The notes below the pieces were generated by a model. It did no database searches. It saw only the letters and a program-made list of their open reading frames with translations, and was not told the DNA's origin. From Erythroxylum novogranatense (taxonomy: Eukaryota > Streptophyta > Magnoliopsida > Malpighiales > Erythroxylaceae), in contig CM057229.1 of assembly GCA_029891385.1 (NCBI GenBank), positions 1,798,001 to 1,862,000 on the forward strand: a stretch of 64,000 nucleotides of DNA, in the 5' to 3' direction. Positions 35,801-48,720 of this stretch are shown here, in pieces (the first letter of the stretch is position 1; every line of letters starts with the position of its first letter). A program made the translations under genes and the position numbers.

Positions 35801-38800
35801 AAGTCAAATACACATAAACCTCCATTATCTCCACATGGCATAATAGCAAAATCTTAAACACATAAAGGTTGAGGAACCAACTAGGTTACTCACCTATTAC
35901 TTCCGAGCTAATGCCGGAAAGCCTCTGTGACGTCGGTCAATCGACGCCCAATTGGGCCTCTATATGAATCGAAAAATACGAGTCACTAAATATGAAATTT
36001 GTGCTCATGTTGATGAAATATGCATGTTCATGAATTCGGTCCTAATTCAATATTTTCCCATACTAAAATTCTATCAAAATTAGAAATCCATAAAGATTGA
36101 CAGTGACATAATTCGGACCTCTATAGGTCCCCAATTAAATAAAACAGTGTTTACATGTTCAATCGATAGGGCTACGTCAAATTCCGCCTAAAATTCCCGT
36201 TTTCATAATATGAAATTAAATATTCAACGAATCCGATGCCTCTGGAACCAGGTCAATCGGACGTCAGACGGAAAGAAATTGACAAAAGAACAATTGTACC
36301 ATTTAATATCAAAAATAATCAAAATAAAATAAATATATATATATATATATCGAAAACCGCCTCATAGGCGAGACGCCCTCGCGAGGCGGAATCATCTGCT
36401 TTGTCGCGAGGCGAGGCGCGCTCATGAGGCAGATGCACCTCGCTCGTCAGCGAGGCGAGGCGTCGCCTCGCGACCAGCCCTTTGATCTCGCCATGAGGCT
36501 AAACGTCGCCTCATGAGACTACCTTTCCTCGCCCTCCTTCTTTCCAGATTGAAATTCCATTTCCAATTACTCTAACTTTTAACACACAAATCAGAAGAAT
36601 GCCCACTATACCTCATTGGAAAGCTTATGAAAAGCTCTACAATTCTCAAGAAGACCATAAAATCAATTCCAACCCTAAGGGTGTCAAATAATCCATCAAA
36701 CCTTCTGCCTACTCAATTTCCATCAACACAGAGCAGTACATTTACAATTTCATAACTCACTTATTCTTCAGAAATAAATTACCACAAAAATATGGTCAAT
36801 AAGTTCACAATGTCCTCTACAACTTTCATGAACAACCCAAAATCAAATTCTATTGCTAAGCCAGTCAATTAATTCATTCAATGTCACTGTCCCTGAAAGC
36901 CTTCACTTTGGGCAGTAATCTTACAAGAAGCATAACTTCCAGTATATAAGTCAATAAAATCAGAACTTTATATCCTTGTAAAGATAACATCTCAAACTTC
37001 AATTTTCATGAAGCACTCAACATCCAATTCGATCTCTAACAATTTAAAATTGTTATGGAAGTTTCTGTTATGATCAGCCACTCATAACCTAATGTAGGGT
37101 CAGTTTTTGAAAATCATAACTCCCAATTCTGACTTCTAAAATTACAAACCATATGTCATTTTCAAGGTAATCTTTTCCTCTACAACTTTTCAGAAGCTCA
37201 CTCACACCAATTCAGTCCACTTAAAATGTTAAAATTGCCTCCAATCAGTAAACTCACAAAATCACACTTAAACTAGGTTTCATCCAAAATGCTCAAAACC
37301 AGTCATTAGTAATCAATTCATATCTCCCAATACACAATTCTAAAAATAGCAAAATCAGTAGCAATGGAAAGATAATTCAATATGCTACAACTTCCATGAA
37401 GATCATTTTCCCTAATTCCATCTCAATTAATTCATAAAAATCAACAAAACTCAGATGTCATGGTTGCGGTTACTGTTCACAGACAATGGAACAGTAACTT
37501 TCCATGCAAAATTTCACCCTTCTAACGATGGAATTCAACAACACTTATTTCACACTAAATTGGAGCCAACAGTCCAAAGTTTCAGTGGCCACTAACCTTA
37601 CCTCATTTTCGTTTCTACACAATAAGTTATGAATAAAACAGTAACATCACTTATAATTCCAACTTTCCAGATTTAATGTTAACCTTAGTTCACCCACTTC
37701 TAATTCCTTTTTCACATCACTAGACATCAAAATAAATACAAATTAAATATTACTCCAGTCATACATATACTAGGGTTAATACTGAAAATTGGAAGCCTTA
37801 AATTCCTCAATTCAAAGACTCAAATAATTATCCATAATCAATTCAAAATCAAACCATATCATAAATTTTACTGCATCTTCACCTAGCCTCATACCCTTTT
37901 TTTCAAATCACAATAATCATCACTTTAATGTCTACTTGAACCTTATACATGCTTTAAATCCTTATTTTAACTACCCCCATACTATCATGGCATTTAATTC
38001 CATATTCAACATCATTTAAAGATCAAACTTAAGTAAATACTTACCAACTTAAAACCTCCTTCAAACCTCAACAACCACTTTCCAACTTCTTCACCAAGGA
38101 TCAATCTCCTTCCCTTCTCAAATATGCTCAAAACTCATCTTCTAGTTTTGATGAGATCAAAGAACTTAGCTTAAAGCTATGGAGAAAAAGTGGAGAAAAG
38201 AAGAGCTAAATTTGCGATGGTTACACTGAAGGAAGAGCTTTTTTTTTGTGTTTGTGTTTCGGATGAGTTATAAAAATCCTTAACAAATTCTACAACTTTC
38301 CTTTAAACATAACCGAGAGAGAGCATTGAGAGAAGCATTTAATGATGCTTCTAAATGGCAATTTATAATTGGTTCTTTAGAATTTGAAAAGTCAAAATAT
38401 CCATTCTTTAATCCAGTCTAAAATTTTACTCCATTTCACTCCAATGGCCCTACTTTTAGTCCCAAAATAAAATACCCAATAGTACAGTACCAGTGGGTAG
38501 CGATTTTTGCTACCGAGAATCGACCGGTTCGCCAATTGGCGATTTATCCGGTCCGAGAATTTCCCCGAATTATTTTTCTGAGAATTAATGAAATTCCCTA
38601 AAATTATAAAACAGGTAACAGTGCACTCCAAATAATTTTTCAATCACGAAAATCACCTTTTCTACTCCAAAACAAGTTTAGGCCAGTTACCGGCGATTTT
38701 GCCGGTCCGGGAATTTTTTTCCGGAAAATTCCAGAAAAATTCCTATAAATCCCAAAAAAATATAAAACGCGTAATAGCGCACTCAGAACAATTTTTTTTA

Positions 38801-41031
38801 AATCCCATAATCACGTTAATCACAATAAAATACCGTTAGGCCCAATTACCGGGAATGTCATGAATGCATTTACTGTAATTCCATGTACACAATGGATACT
38901 GTGTATCAATCCTATTATGCATGAACAGTTCTAAATATTCCCTATTAGTCCCATCCTATGCCAAGTTTACTATTTTACCCTTCCAGGAGGGGGTGGGATG
39001 TTACAAATTCGGCCTATATCAATACAGTTTATTCAATAATAACAGGATATGATTTCTGTCCCTGACTGTGCTTCAGCTTAAGCTACAATTCACTTACATG
39101 TCAATTTTGAAAATCATAAGGACAGAATTAAAATTATACCTCTTCACAAAAATTGTAGAAATATGTCTCTAGTTTATTATGAATCAAAAACTAACTCATT
39201 CCAAAATCTACAGCTCAAGTTATAATTAGAAAACCGAAACATGATCATGAAAATTTCCAGTTCAGAATATTCCAACAGACCTCCACACTTTCATCCTATA
39301 AATCAATTTCAAATCAATTAATAAAATTCTAAATTTTTATGGAGAGAAAGAAAAATGTCTTATAAATCCATTGGTCCAAGTTTCATGTTATTTGGAGTTC
39401 GGATGAAAGAATTATAGGCAAAAGATTGATAGTTGTTTAATTAAAAACTCAAGATTTTAACCCACACATATAAACCATCAACTTTTCTCTCTCTATCACG
39501 CCATCCTCGTCTTCTCCACCAACCTAGATCGTTTTTTTCACTCTTCTTCCTCTCTTCCACTTACCCTATCATCTTTAAGTTATACCCTCTCATTGTCTTT
39601 TTCATTTGCAACTTATCTGATGCTAAAACTACTCAAAATACAACGTTAGTTATAAATACCAAAACCAGATTTTACTATTCATCATCTTCTTCACCGAATC
39701 TATTTTTTTTTCTTCTCATTCTTTTTCCAACTTAATCACTTATAAACGTCTATTATACTTGTTTATACTCATTGAAACTTCCAAACAATTCGGAAATAAT
39801 TCTAAACTTCAACATCATAAATTCAAACCCTCATTTTCACTTTCTCACACTACTGTATTTTTATACCTTCTGCACCTTTCTTTTCTTTCTTTCATCTTCA
39901 TCTATGCATTTCTTTGACTTTCCTCTTCACTTTCACTTCATTTAACACCATTATATATTCAGACCTCACCAAAATCTAATTCCTTATTATCTAACACATT
40001 TTAGTTCATTCAAACTTTCCAAAAACATTCATGTATATCAATGGGAAAAGAACAGAGCATCACCGTGGACCAGCAACCATTTTATGTTATTATCATTATT
40101 CACCAATCTTCATTTAACTCAGAAAAATTCACAATCCTGAGACACTTCCTGCTCATTCCAAACTCATTACCGTTTACACAACATAAATTCATCCATGAAC
40201 AAGAAAATAACCCCATATTCACGCATGTATAGTATAAAACAGAGTTTAAGATCATCATTTTCCCCAGAATTTTACACTCTTCCTAAGCACAAGTCAATGA
40301 TTCTTATAGTTCCAGCTCACCCCAACAATATTTTACAACATATGGTTCCTCAAACATGCAATAAAAACAACATATCCATGGTTTGTAAATCTTCAGTTAA
40401 TTCAATCATCACCGAAACCTCCATCATGCATGTATATATTTCCACTGCAGAAATAACATAAAATAACTTACTTGGTTCCACAAAATCTCCAGCAGGTGAG
40501 AGTGAAATCAATAGCACAAGTTTTGGTAGATGAAGTAGAGAAGAGGTTTGGTAAAGAAATTGCTTCCGATGATAACAAAGACATAAAGACATTATTAAAA
40601 TTTAGCTATTTCTCTCAACACCACGTGTGTTCCTTGCATGTAGGCCATGTGTCAACATGCAAGGCTCCCACATGTCACTTTTCCATTTGTCACCCTTATA
40701 TATATATTAAAAAAATTCTAAAATTTACCAAAAATTTCGAAATAATAATATGACTCTCCAAATAATTTTTTAGCTCAAAAATAATTCACCAAAATTTATA
40801 AAATATCCAAAATATACAAAATTACCAAATCACATTTAATACATTCTAAATAAATCCACAATTTCTATTTATAAACCAATTTATCCGGAAAATGTCATGA
40901 ATGCATGTACAATTATTGTCTATTGTATGTGTCCAATATGTTTATGCACAAATAAGCAAATATTTCCATATGCAAAGCATAAAATGTACTGAATTTCCTT
41001 AATATCCTAACCCCTAATATGGGTTGTTACA
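32874..41031 (-). mobile_element. Solo LTR C (about 3.8 kb), split by LTR D
   Basis: Starts tgtgacgccctaatacccc and ends gggttgttaca, close to the LTR ends of element B. It is flanked by a perfect TSD gagct (32869-32873 and 41032-41036). The interior has no retrotransposon coding sequence apart from the nested LTR D at 34631-39005; without D the LTR is about 3778 bp. The hairpin counterpart at 33243-33259 has drifted to two wobble pairs. Strand follows homology to B. It is a solo LTR formed by loss of the internal region. Confidence 0.87.
34631..39005 (-). mobile_element. Solo LTR D (4375 bp) nested in LTR C
   Basis: Starts tgtaacaccccactcccg and ends gggtgggatgttaca, with a perfect TSD aattc (34626-34630 and 39006-39010). 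It is unusually long for an LTR. It contains the hairpin pair at 35060-35098, repeated modules of the 'tacaactttcatgaa' type between about 36600 and 37400, a CpG-rich cassette at 36355-36480, and a TATA-like ttataaaaa (complement) near 38268. No coding sequence is visible. Confidence 0.88.
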
Positions 41032-41036
41032 GAGCT

Positions 41037-42560
41037 CCTCAATCTAGGCTTAGTTTAGATCTAACTGTCATCTCTACTTCTTTCTGACTTTAATGATTTA
41101 GATAATGATAACTTAGAGTAGAAATATTTAAGAGTTGCGTGTCAAGTTGATTTTGAATTTTTATCTTATTATAGGACATATTTGAAATCTATGACTTATA
41201 AATTATTACACTTTTTTTAAGAGAATAACAAATAGATTAATAAAAGGGAAGATTCAATACAGAAAAAAGACGAAAGATGCCAAAGAAAGCACTAAAAAAA
41301 CTATATACAAAGAAAACAAATACAAAGAAAAAAAAACTATATACAAAGAAGCCCATTGAATAAGGGGAACCCCAGAAGTCGAAGGCTAGGTAGTGTGAGT
41401 CTTCGTTGAGAGTGAATCTCAAATTAGGGCAGAGAAACTGCACTGAAAAAATAGATAATCATGTGTCCTTGTAGAAGAGTTGCATAGCATACAAATCGAA
41501 GAAGAGAGAACATAAAAAAACTGGAGTATGTTTATAGTCCGAAGGCACCCCTGTGGTGCCAATCAGAGGATAAAAGAAAGCCGCAAAATATGTTATGGAA
41601 ACTACAGTAAATGGTGGATTAGATCCACTAGTCGTCGAGCTTGGAGAAGGTTCCATGTAGAATCAACATAAAAGACTCCTGATGAGTGACTGTTCTAAAC
41701 CCAACTATCAGAATGCTGAACATGTGGTCTAAAGTGGATAGAGTCCCAAATCTGCTACAGCTCATTGCTCCCTTCAGGAAAAGCCCACTCTCCAGAATAA
41801 ATAACCTCTGAGACCCTAGCATCCCAAGAGAGCCCAGTAGAAGAGAAATCTCATAATGAAAATCGATCACACAAAGGATTTATATAAAAATGTTTTAAAT
41901 TTGTAATGTCAATTAAATTAAATGTGTCATTTAATTTTTAAATTAGTAATTCATTAAATAACTTATACGGAATACATAATTTACAATTGAATGGTCTTTT
42001 GAAGGGAACAAATTTTTTGTTACCAACTATTTTGTACCCAATGTTTTCAAATGATTTCATCCGTTTAATTTTTGTAAGTTCTATTTATTAAATGGATAGA
42101 TTTTTATAAAACAGAATAGGCACAAAATAATGAAAATAGGCGATTATCATTGTTGTCTTGTCCAAGAGACACCATAGTTCAATGAGCACAAAGGAACAAA
42201 CACCTGCTTCCATTTATAAGGTTAAATCATCATCTTACAAATTGATGTGAGATTATATTGACATGCCTACAAAAAAATATAAACTAATCAAAGTGACGGA
42301 TTGCAAAGATAATCCATATGCTAATCAATCTAAATTTTGGTTGGTTATAGTAGCTACCACCTCAAATGACAGGCATGATATTAAGTAATAGAGGTTTTAT
42401 CCTTGTCCTTTTGGATAGATTTCTGGTGCTCCACTCCAGACTCACACTTCACTTGAGTGCTGTGATCAGATGACAATTGAGAGTGATCAAAAGCGCTATT
42501 GTTTATTAGATGCTAGTGCTGCAAACCCACTTCTTGTGTAGGCGTTGTTGTTGAACAAAC
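41037..42560. other. Unassigned sequence left of the Copia element
   Basis: No gene or element was recognised. Short minus-strand frames at 41237-41870 have no clear motif. The last part (about 42420-42560) appears to continue at 44283 across the Copia insertion. Confidence 0.4.
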
Positions 42561-44282
42561 TGTTGAGAATTAATTTAAAATTTTAAAATTGTTTAAATTC
42601 CTTTAGAATAGGTCTTAGTTTATCTTTAATTTTATCTTATAAGTAAGATTTAGTGGCCGAAATATCTATTTTAGTTTTTTGTGTTTTGTCTATATAAGGC
42701 AACTAAGTTTAATAATAAATAGATTTGAGTCTTATGTATTCCTTAATCTTTATCTTCTCTCATTTTATTCATCTTCTATTTTCTTTAAAATTCCAACTTG
42801 GTATCATAGCCTTCGATCCTTGAGGGGCTGTGAGATTGAGTGAGAAAATATAAAAATAAAATTCCCATGGCTGCCAACAATTCAACAATTATCTCACCCC
42901 CAAGTTTCAATGGTAAAAATTATCTAGTATGGGACTATGAGATAGAGTGAGAAAATACAAAAATAAAGATCTCATGGCTGGCAGCAATTCAATAATTATC
43001 TCATCCCCAAGTTTCAATGGTGAAAATTATCTAGTATGGGTTGTTAAGATGAAAACTCATTTAAAAGGTCTTAGCTTGTGGCAGTGGGTAGAAAATAAAA
43101 AGGCATTACGACCTTTGGAAAATAATCTAACACTCAATCAGATTAGGGCTCATGAAGAAGAAGAAGCAAAAGCTCCAAAAGCTTTATCTATAATTCATTC
43201 TGTTGTCTCAGAAGTAATTTTCACAAGAATAATGACTTATGAAACAGCTAAGGAAGCTTGGGATATGCTGAAAGAATTATATCAAGCAATGAAAGAACAA
43301 GAAGGATGCAAATCTTAAATCTCAAAAGAGATTTTAGTACTTTGAGCATGAAAGAAAAGGAGACCATACAAGAATATTATGATCGACTGATAAATGTGGT
43401 GAACAAAATTCGATTGCTGGGAGAAGATTTACCGGATAGCAATATTATTAAGAAAATGCTTATAATTTTTCCTGAAAGATTTAAGTCTAAAATTTCATCT
43501 TTTGAAGATTTAGGAGATATCAGTCAAATAACTTTACCAAAATTTATGAATGTTTTGCAGGCTTAGGAGCAAAGAAGAACTATAAGAAAAGAGGGAATTG
43601 AACAGATAGTTGAAGGAGCTTATTTAGCTAAAGTTGCAAAGGGAAAAGGAAAAATTCCTCAGTGTAATCATTGCAAGAAGCCTGATTATGAAGATGAATA
43701 TTGTTGGCACAAAGGAAAGTCTCAATGCTATAACTGCAAAAGATTTGGTCATTTGCAAAAGAATTGCAGAGTTAAAAAAGAAAAACATGCAAATTTGGTT
43801 GAAGTAGCTGAAGAAGAAACTTTGCTTTGAATTAGTTGAGAGAAATGTTCAACAATGGAAAGATGATGAGAAGTGCATCATATAGTGAAGAGATGTGCTT
43901 CACAAATAAGAAACATGGAGAGATATACTCCAATATCTATAAGTTGATGATAATGTGCATTAACAAATTTGAAGACGGTGATGAGAAGTGCATTACATTA
44001 GGAGAGAAGTGCTTTATCTTTGAAATTTTGAATTAAGAGGAAATGTTGAGAATTAATTCAAAATTTTAGAGTTGTTTAAATTCCTTTAGAATAAGTCTTA
44101 GTTAATCTTTAATCTTATCTTATAAGTAAGATTTAGTGGTTGAAATATCTGTTTTAGTTTTTTTGTATTTTGCCTATATAAGGCAACCAAATTTAATAAT
44201 AAATAGATTTGAGTGTTAGGTATTCCTTAATCTTTATCTTCTCTCATCTTATTCATCTTCTATTTTCTTTAAAATTCCAACA
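42561..44282 (+). mobile_element. Short non-autonomous Ty1/Copia element (1722 bp)
   Basis: Two LTRs of about 238 bp (42561-42798 and 44044-44282) start tgttgagaatt and end in attccaac(a/t). A PBS (tggtatcatagcc, 42799-42811) follows the first LTR and a short purine run (aagaggaaa) precedes the second. Flanks caaac/caaat differ by one base. The interior holds a broken gag and no protease, integrase or reverse transcriptase, so it must have relied on another element. It is the smallest complete Copia-type copy in the window. Confidence 0.88.
42974..43829 (+). pseudogene. Copia-type gag, broken
   Basis: The ATG at 42974 opens SPSFNGENYLVWVVKMKTHL, the N-terminal block of plant Copia gag (UBN2/DUF4219 family). 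TAKEAWDMLKELYQ follows. A frameshift near 43290-43318 moves the reading to KRDFSTLSMKEKETIQEYYDRL..., then an in-frame TAG at 43564 interrupts. The CCHC knuckle CYNCKRFGHLQKNC remains intact near 43730-43770. The frame ends about 43829, without any pol. The start region is tandemly duplicated just upstream (from about 42832). Confidence 0.87.
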
Positions 44283-44687
44283 CAAATGACTGTTGTTGAA
44301 ACTGATTATGCTGTTGTTGGAATTGTTGCTGATAATGTGAATAAAGCACACTCTCTCTTGTTGCTAGTGTGGACTGAAAATTTATCTTTTCAGATTGGTC
44401 AAGTAACTGGGGCCTCAAGTGTGCACTCTGTTGAGTTCCATGTAAATTAGACTGATTACTTGTGGAAGTCAAGTTTGTTTTTGGCATAGATTGCATGCTC
44501 ACAGGACCTAGATTTTGAGCATTCGTAAATGATCCAATTAATGTTACAGCTCCATAGAAGTTTCCATTTGGTGAAGGAGTTCTTCATGAGAAAGTTGTGG
44601 CGTAAGGGATAACTCTTGAGAAACCATGGTGGAAGATGATGTGGTGGACAATGAAACAAGGGGTTGAACCATGGATCTAATACCAAA
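44283..44687 (-). other. Leader-like fragment with Gln-rich frame
   Basis: On the minus strand a PBS-like TGGTATTAGATCC (44673-44685) is followed by ATGGTTCAACC and a broken frame rich in Gln (HYQQQFQQQHNQFQQQS). This frame appears to continue beyond the Copia insertion as QQQRLHKKW at about 42550. It looks like the start of a retrotransposon gag, but the family was not identified. Confidence 0.4.
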
Positions 44688-45265
44688 ATAATAGCGTTTC
44701 AAGGAGATTAGAGTGATTGGAGTGGCTAAAAGATTGCCAGAGTAGTTTGGTAGGATTTGACTAAGTGATTGTGGTGGAGGTGTTTGATGCTTAGGCTGTA
44801 TTCTGGGCAATTTTGTGGAGAATTAAAGATGAACTGGGCTGAACGGTAAAAAGTGGAATTGAAGGACTTTGAGTCAGCTTTCCAATGGTTCAAGTTTGAC
44901 TCAATTTGGATGTGTGGTTTGGAAGATATGATTGATTTGGTACGGGTTGGTCAGATTGGGTGGTAGAACGAAATGTGTGTAGAAATTGAGTTGTTTTTGG
45001 AAAACAATCAAATCCAAACTATAGCAATTGGTTTGCTATGATCCCAAATGAAATTAGCAAGTAAAAAAAAACAAAAGGAAATTTGAGTTATAAAACTTGA
45101 AAGGAAACTCACTCTTTTATTATCTAATCCCCTTACATATGGAAAGAAACTTGACTTAAATAAGCAAACATAAGCTAGAAGAATGTGGATGACCACATGC
45201 TTTCCGGCCACACATTCTTTGTGTCTTTAAATGGATTTAAAACATACTTAATATGGCTCATAACA
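44688..45265 (-). repeat. Probable LTR of about 0.58 kb next to element H
   Basis: The minus strand starts TGTTATGAGCC after a weak purine stretch and runs to a PBS-like sequence at 44673-44685. It lies directly beyond the end of the H polyprotein, so it could be the 3' LTR of H. A PBS on its far side makes it look like a 5' LTR too, as in tandem copies sharing an LTR. No second copy lies in the window, so the call is provisional. Confidence 0.45.
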
Positions 45266-45551
45266 TCTTCCATTAATTTTCCATTAAGAGAAAAAAAACA
45301 ACTAATTAAAAATGACACTAAATGAGCATTAAGTAGCTTTTATTCAATGCAAACTTAATGATAGATAAGATAGTTGAAACCTGGCCAATAAGTCACTCTA
45401 TTGGGCAGTAAGTTGACTTCTCTTAGCCGGCCTTGGACTCTTTAATGGGCTGGGAATGAGCTTCAATTAAATAAGATTAGACCAAGGCTTTATAGTCCCC
45501 AAATGGTTTCCATAAGGCCTGAAACTTCATAAAACAACTCAACCCAATTTC

Positions 45552-46800
45552 TTATTCAATTTCTTGATCAACGACTTCCTTTTCTACCCCAAGGCTCATT
45601 GCTTCAATATCTTCAATGGCTAACCTGGATGGTCCTCTATTATCCTCCCCATCTTCAAAGGCTTGAACATTTTCATTTGGAACCATTGTATCTTCGACAT
45701 ATTTTGCTAAGTCACTTACATTGAATGAATTTGAAATTCCATAGTGGCTTGGCAAATCTACCTGGTAGGCATTTTGGTTGATCATCTTCAAAACCTTGAA
45801 TGGGCCTTCGGCCTTTAGAATGAGCTTGGATTTTCTTTTGGCTAGAAATCTTTCCTTCTTTAAGTAAACCCAAACTAAGTCACCTTTTTTAAATTCCACG
45901 AGCTTCTTCAACTTGGACCTGAACTTGTACTCTTCATTCTTCTTCATGATATGGACCTTGACCTTTTCGTGTAGCTTGAAAATTTCTTGGGCCCTATTTT
46001 CAGCTTGAATGTTCGATGGAAAGCTAAATGCTTGATTTAAAGTAATAGGCACAAGAGGATTAGTATCATAAACAACTTCAAATGGAGATAGATTTGTAGT
46101 CTTACTCTCGGAATAATTATAGGCAAACTTGGCATATGCTAACATGTTGCCCCAATTCTTGATTCTTCCTTTCAGTAGGCTCCTTAAAATATTTCCAAGA
46201 CTCCTATTTACTACTTTGGTTTGTCCATCGATTTGTGGATGGAAAGAAGTACTAAATTTGAGTTTTGTTCCTAATCTACCACACAAATGTCTCAAAAAAT
46301 GGCTTACAAATTTTACATCCCTATCACTTACAATGCTTTTTAGAATTCCATGTAATTTTACAATATTTTCAAAGTATAAATTCATGATATGGGATGCATC
46401 ATTAGTCCTACTACAAGCTACAAAATGGGCCATTTTACTAAACCTATCAAGCACAACCATTATTGAATCAAAATTTCTCCTTGTTCTAGGAACACCAAGG
46501 AATCGACAAGGGCGTATATGGGTTATGGGCTTGACTTGTCATTTTTTATTGTTGACAAGTGTTGCATCCTCTTACAAGCTTAGTCACATCTTTGAACATT
46601 TTAGGCCAAAAAAATTTAGAACGGGCCAATTCATAAGTCTTTCCTCTACCAAAGTGACCGGCTAGACTACCTCCATGAACTTCTCTCAAAATTGCTTCTC
46701 TAAGAGAGCATTTTGGAATACAACAAGCATCAAGTTTAAACAAATAACCATTGTGATGCATATAATCTTGAAAACTACCTCCGGCCAATTTACATTTCTA
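45552..46800 (-). pseudogene. Element H integrase
   Basis: The HHCC region is present (REVHGGSLAGHFG, GCNTCQQ). Between TPLSIP and GVPRTRRNFDS the PWE...SMDF block is missing, so the first catalytic Asp is lost in a deletion. SDRDVKF keeps the second Asp. The glutamate in DGQTE is replaced by Lys (DGQTKVVNRS). The post-core domain has DLVWVYLKKERF and NAYQVDLPSHYGISNSFNVSDL. It ends at 45552 without a chromodomain. Confidence 0.88.
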
Positions 46801-47441
46801 AAAAATTTCCCCAAAATCATCATCTTTCTCATATAACTCCCTAATATTATCAAAACCTATTATATGAGCATGCATGGAACTCAACAAATGATATGTCCTA
46901 GAAAGTGCATATGCTACAACATTAGTATGGTCGGACTTATGCTTGATCACAAAATCAAAAGATTGCAAATATTCCATCCAACTCGCATGCTTCCTATTCA
47001 ATTGTGATTACGTTTGTATATATTTCAAAGACTTATGATCAGCATACAACAAAAATGAATTAGCAAGCAGATAAGAACTCCAATGTCTAAGAGCTCTAAC
47101 TAATGCCTAAATTCTTGCTTATAAGTAGAATACTTTTTTTTAGCATCACACAACTTTCATTAAAAAATGCAACTAGTTTTCCTCCTTGACTTAAAACAGC
47201 TCCTATTCCAATACCAATAGCATCACATTCTAATTCAAATGGAACATCAAAATTCGGCAGGGCAAGAACCGACCTTTGTCATTAGATTCTTAAGAGTATT
47301 AAAGGCAATTTGAGCTTGACTTGTCCAATTAAGCACACCTTTCTTCATGCAATTAGTAATGGGACTTGTAATTGAACTAAAATCCTTTATAAACCTCCTA
47401 TAGAATGAACAAAATTCCTGAAAACTCCTAACATCAAACAA
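46798..47441 (-). pseudogene. Element H RNase H and RT end
   Basis: Begins FDVRSFQEFCSFYRRFIKDFSSI, the connection after RT. After a frame loss at about 47247, [18 protein letters not shown] is readable (first acidic residue). NRKHASWMEYLQSFDF and HTNVVAYALSR close the domain; the final VADALSR Asp is Tyr here. Frames are broken near 47000 and 47250. Confidence 0.8.
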
Positions 47442-47456
47442 ACTCCTAAGGGTCAG

Positions 47457-48416
47457 TCAATCAACAATGGCTTGCACTTTAGAAGGATTCATACTTATTC
47501 CATCACTAGAAACAATGTAGCCCAGAAATGAAATAGATGAATCACAAAAATGACACATCTCCACATTAACATACAACTTCTCATTACTAAGCACTTCAAA
47601 AACTAACCTCAAATGCATGACATGCTCATGTAAACTACCACTATATACCATAATGTCATCAAAATAAATTACGACAAACTTAGCAAGAAATGGCTTTAAA
47701 ACATCATTCATTAATCTCATAAAAGTATAAGGAGAGTTAGAAAGTTTCATAAGCGTAACCAACCATTTATATAAACCCTCTCTAGTTTTAAAAGCGGTTT
47801 TCCATTCATCACTCTCTTTCATTCTAATTTGATGAAACCCTTTAGCAAGATCAAGTCTAGAAAATACCTTAGCTCCATGAAGCCGATCAAGTATTTCATC
47901 CAACCTTGGGATTGGAAATCTATATTTGATGGTTATCTTGTTGATGGCTCTTGAATCAATGACCATCCTCTATTTACCATTCTTTGTAGGAACAAAACAT
48001 GGAGAAGTACTTGGTCGAATGAAGCCTCTCTTTAACAACTCATCAACTTGTTTTTGCAACTCATCCTGGTCTCTTGGGTTCATTCTATAAGATTGCTTAT
48101 GGGGAAAGATTGCATTTTGGACAAAGTTTATTTCATGTTGGATTTTATTTAAAAGAGGGAGTCCTTTAGGAGGCTCTTTTGGGAAAACTATACTAAGCTC
48201 AAGAATTAAGGATTGTATCTTATGGGAAAGTGACTTTTGGGGGCTCGGTTTAGCTTCTTCAAGGTCAAAGGGAATGTGTGATGGTAGGCTTTGGATAATC
48301 TCTTCCTTTTCTTCATTTATCATCAAGGCTAAAGTTTGATAATCTTGACTTCTCTTCTTTCTTGCTCCTCGTGGCATAGGATTGAGTGTAAAATTTTGTT
48401 CCTTGGTGTTACACAT
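47457..48416 (-). pseudogene. Element H reverse transcriptase
   Basis: The N-terminal linker carries FPKEPPKGLPLLNKIQHEI and SYRMNPRDQDELQKQVDELLKRGFIRPS. An in-frame TAG (47970-47972) replaces the usual Trp before [13 protein letters not shown]. The palm follows with [31 protein letters not shown] and the catalytic [11 protein letters not shown] with both aspartates kept. The MPFGLTNAP block has decayed to [11 protein letters not shown]. Confidence 0.9.
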
Positions 48417-48708
48417 CTCTATCGTACAACCATGGACGACCTAAAAACACATGACAAGCACTCATAGGAATTACATGACACCATATCTCATCAACACATT
48501 TTTCAATTGAAAATGGCACTAGACTTCTCCTATCAACCTTAATCTCATGCTTATTGTCTAACCTTGTCAACTTATAAGGACTTAGAAGAGGTTCGATCCT
48601 TAAAGCTAACTTTTCTACCATTTCATTTGACACAACATTTTCACAAGCTCCATTATCTATTACAAGTTCATACAACTTCCCTTCTGACAAACATCTAGAA
48701 TAAAACAA
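48409..48708 (-). pseudogene. Element H protease
   Basis: The active-site region ELVIDNGACENVVS replaces the more usual IDGGSCENVVS. CHVFLGRPWLYDRDV, typical of the end of the domain, follows. The frame stops at 48409, where reading resumes in another frame for RT. Confidence 0.8.
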
Positions 48709-48720
48709 AGACTTTCTTCT

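Noticed and set aside
41237..41870. Minus-strand frames left of the Copia element
   Set aside because: Low-complexity Phe/Ser-rich peptides without domain signatures.
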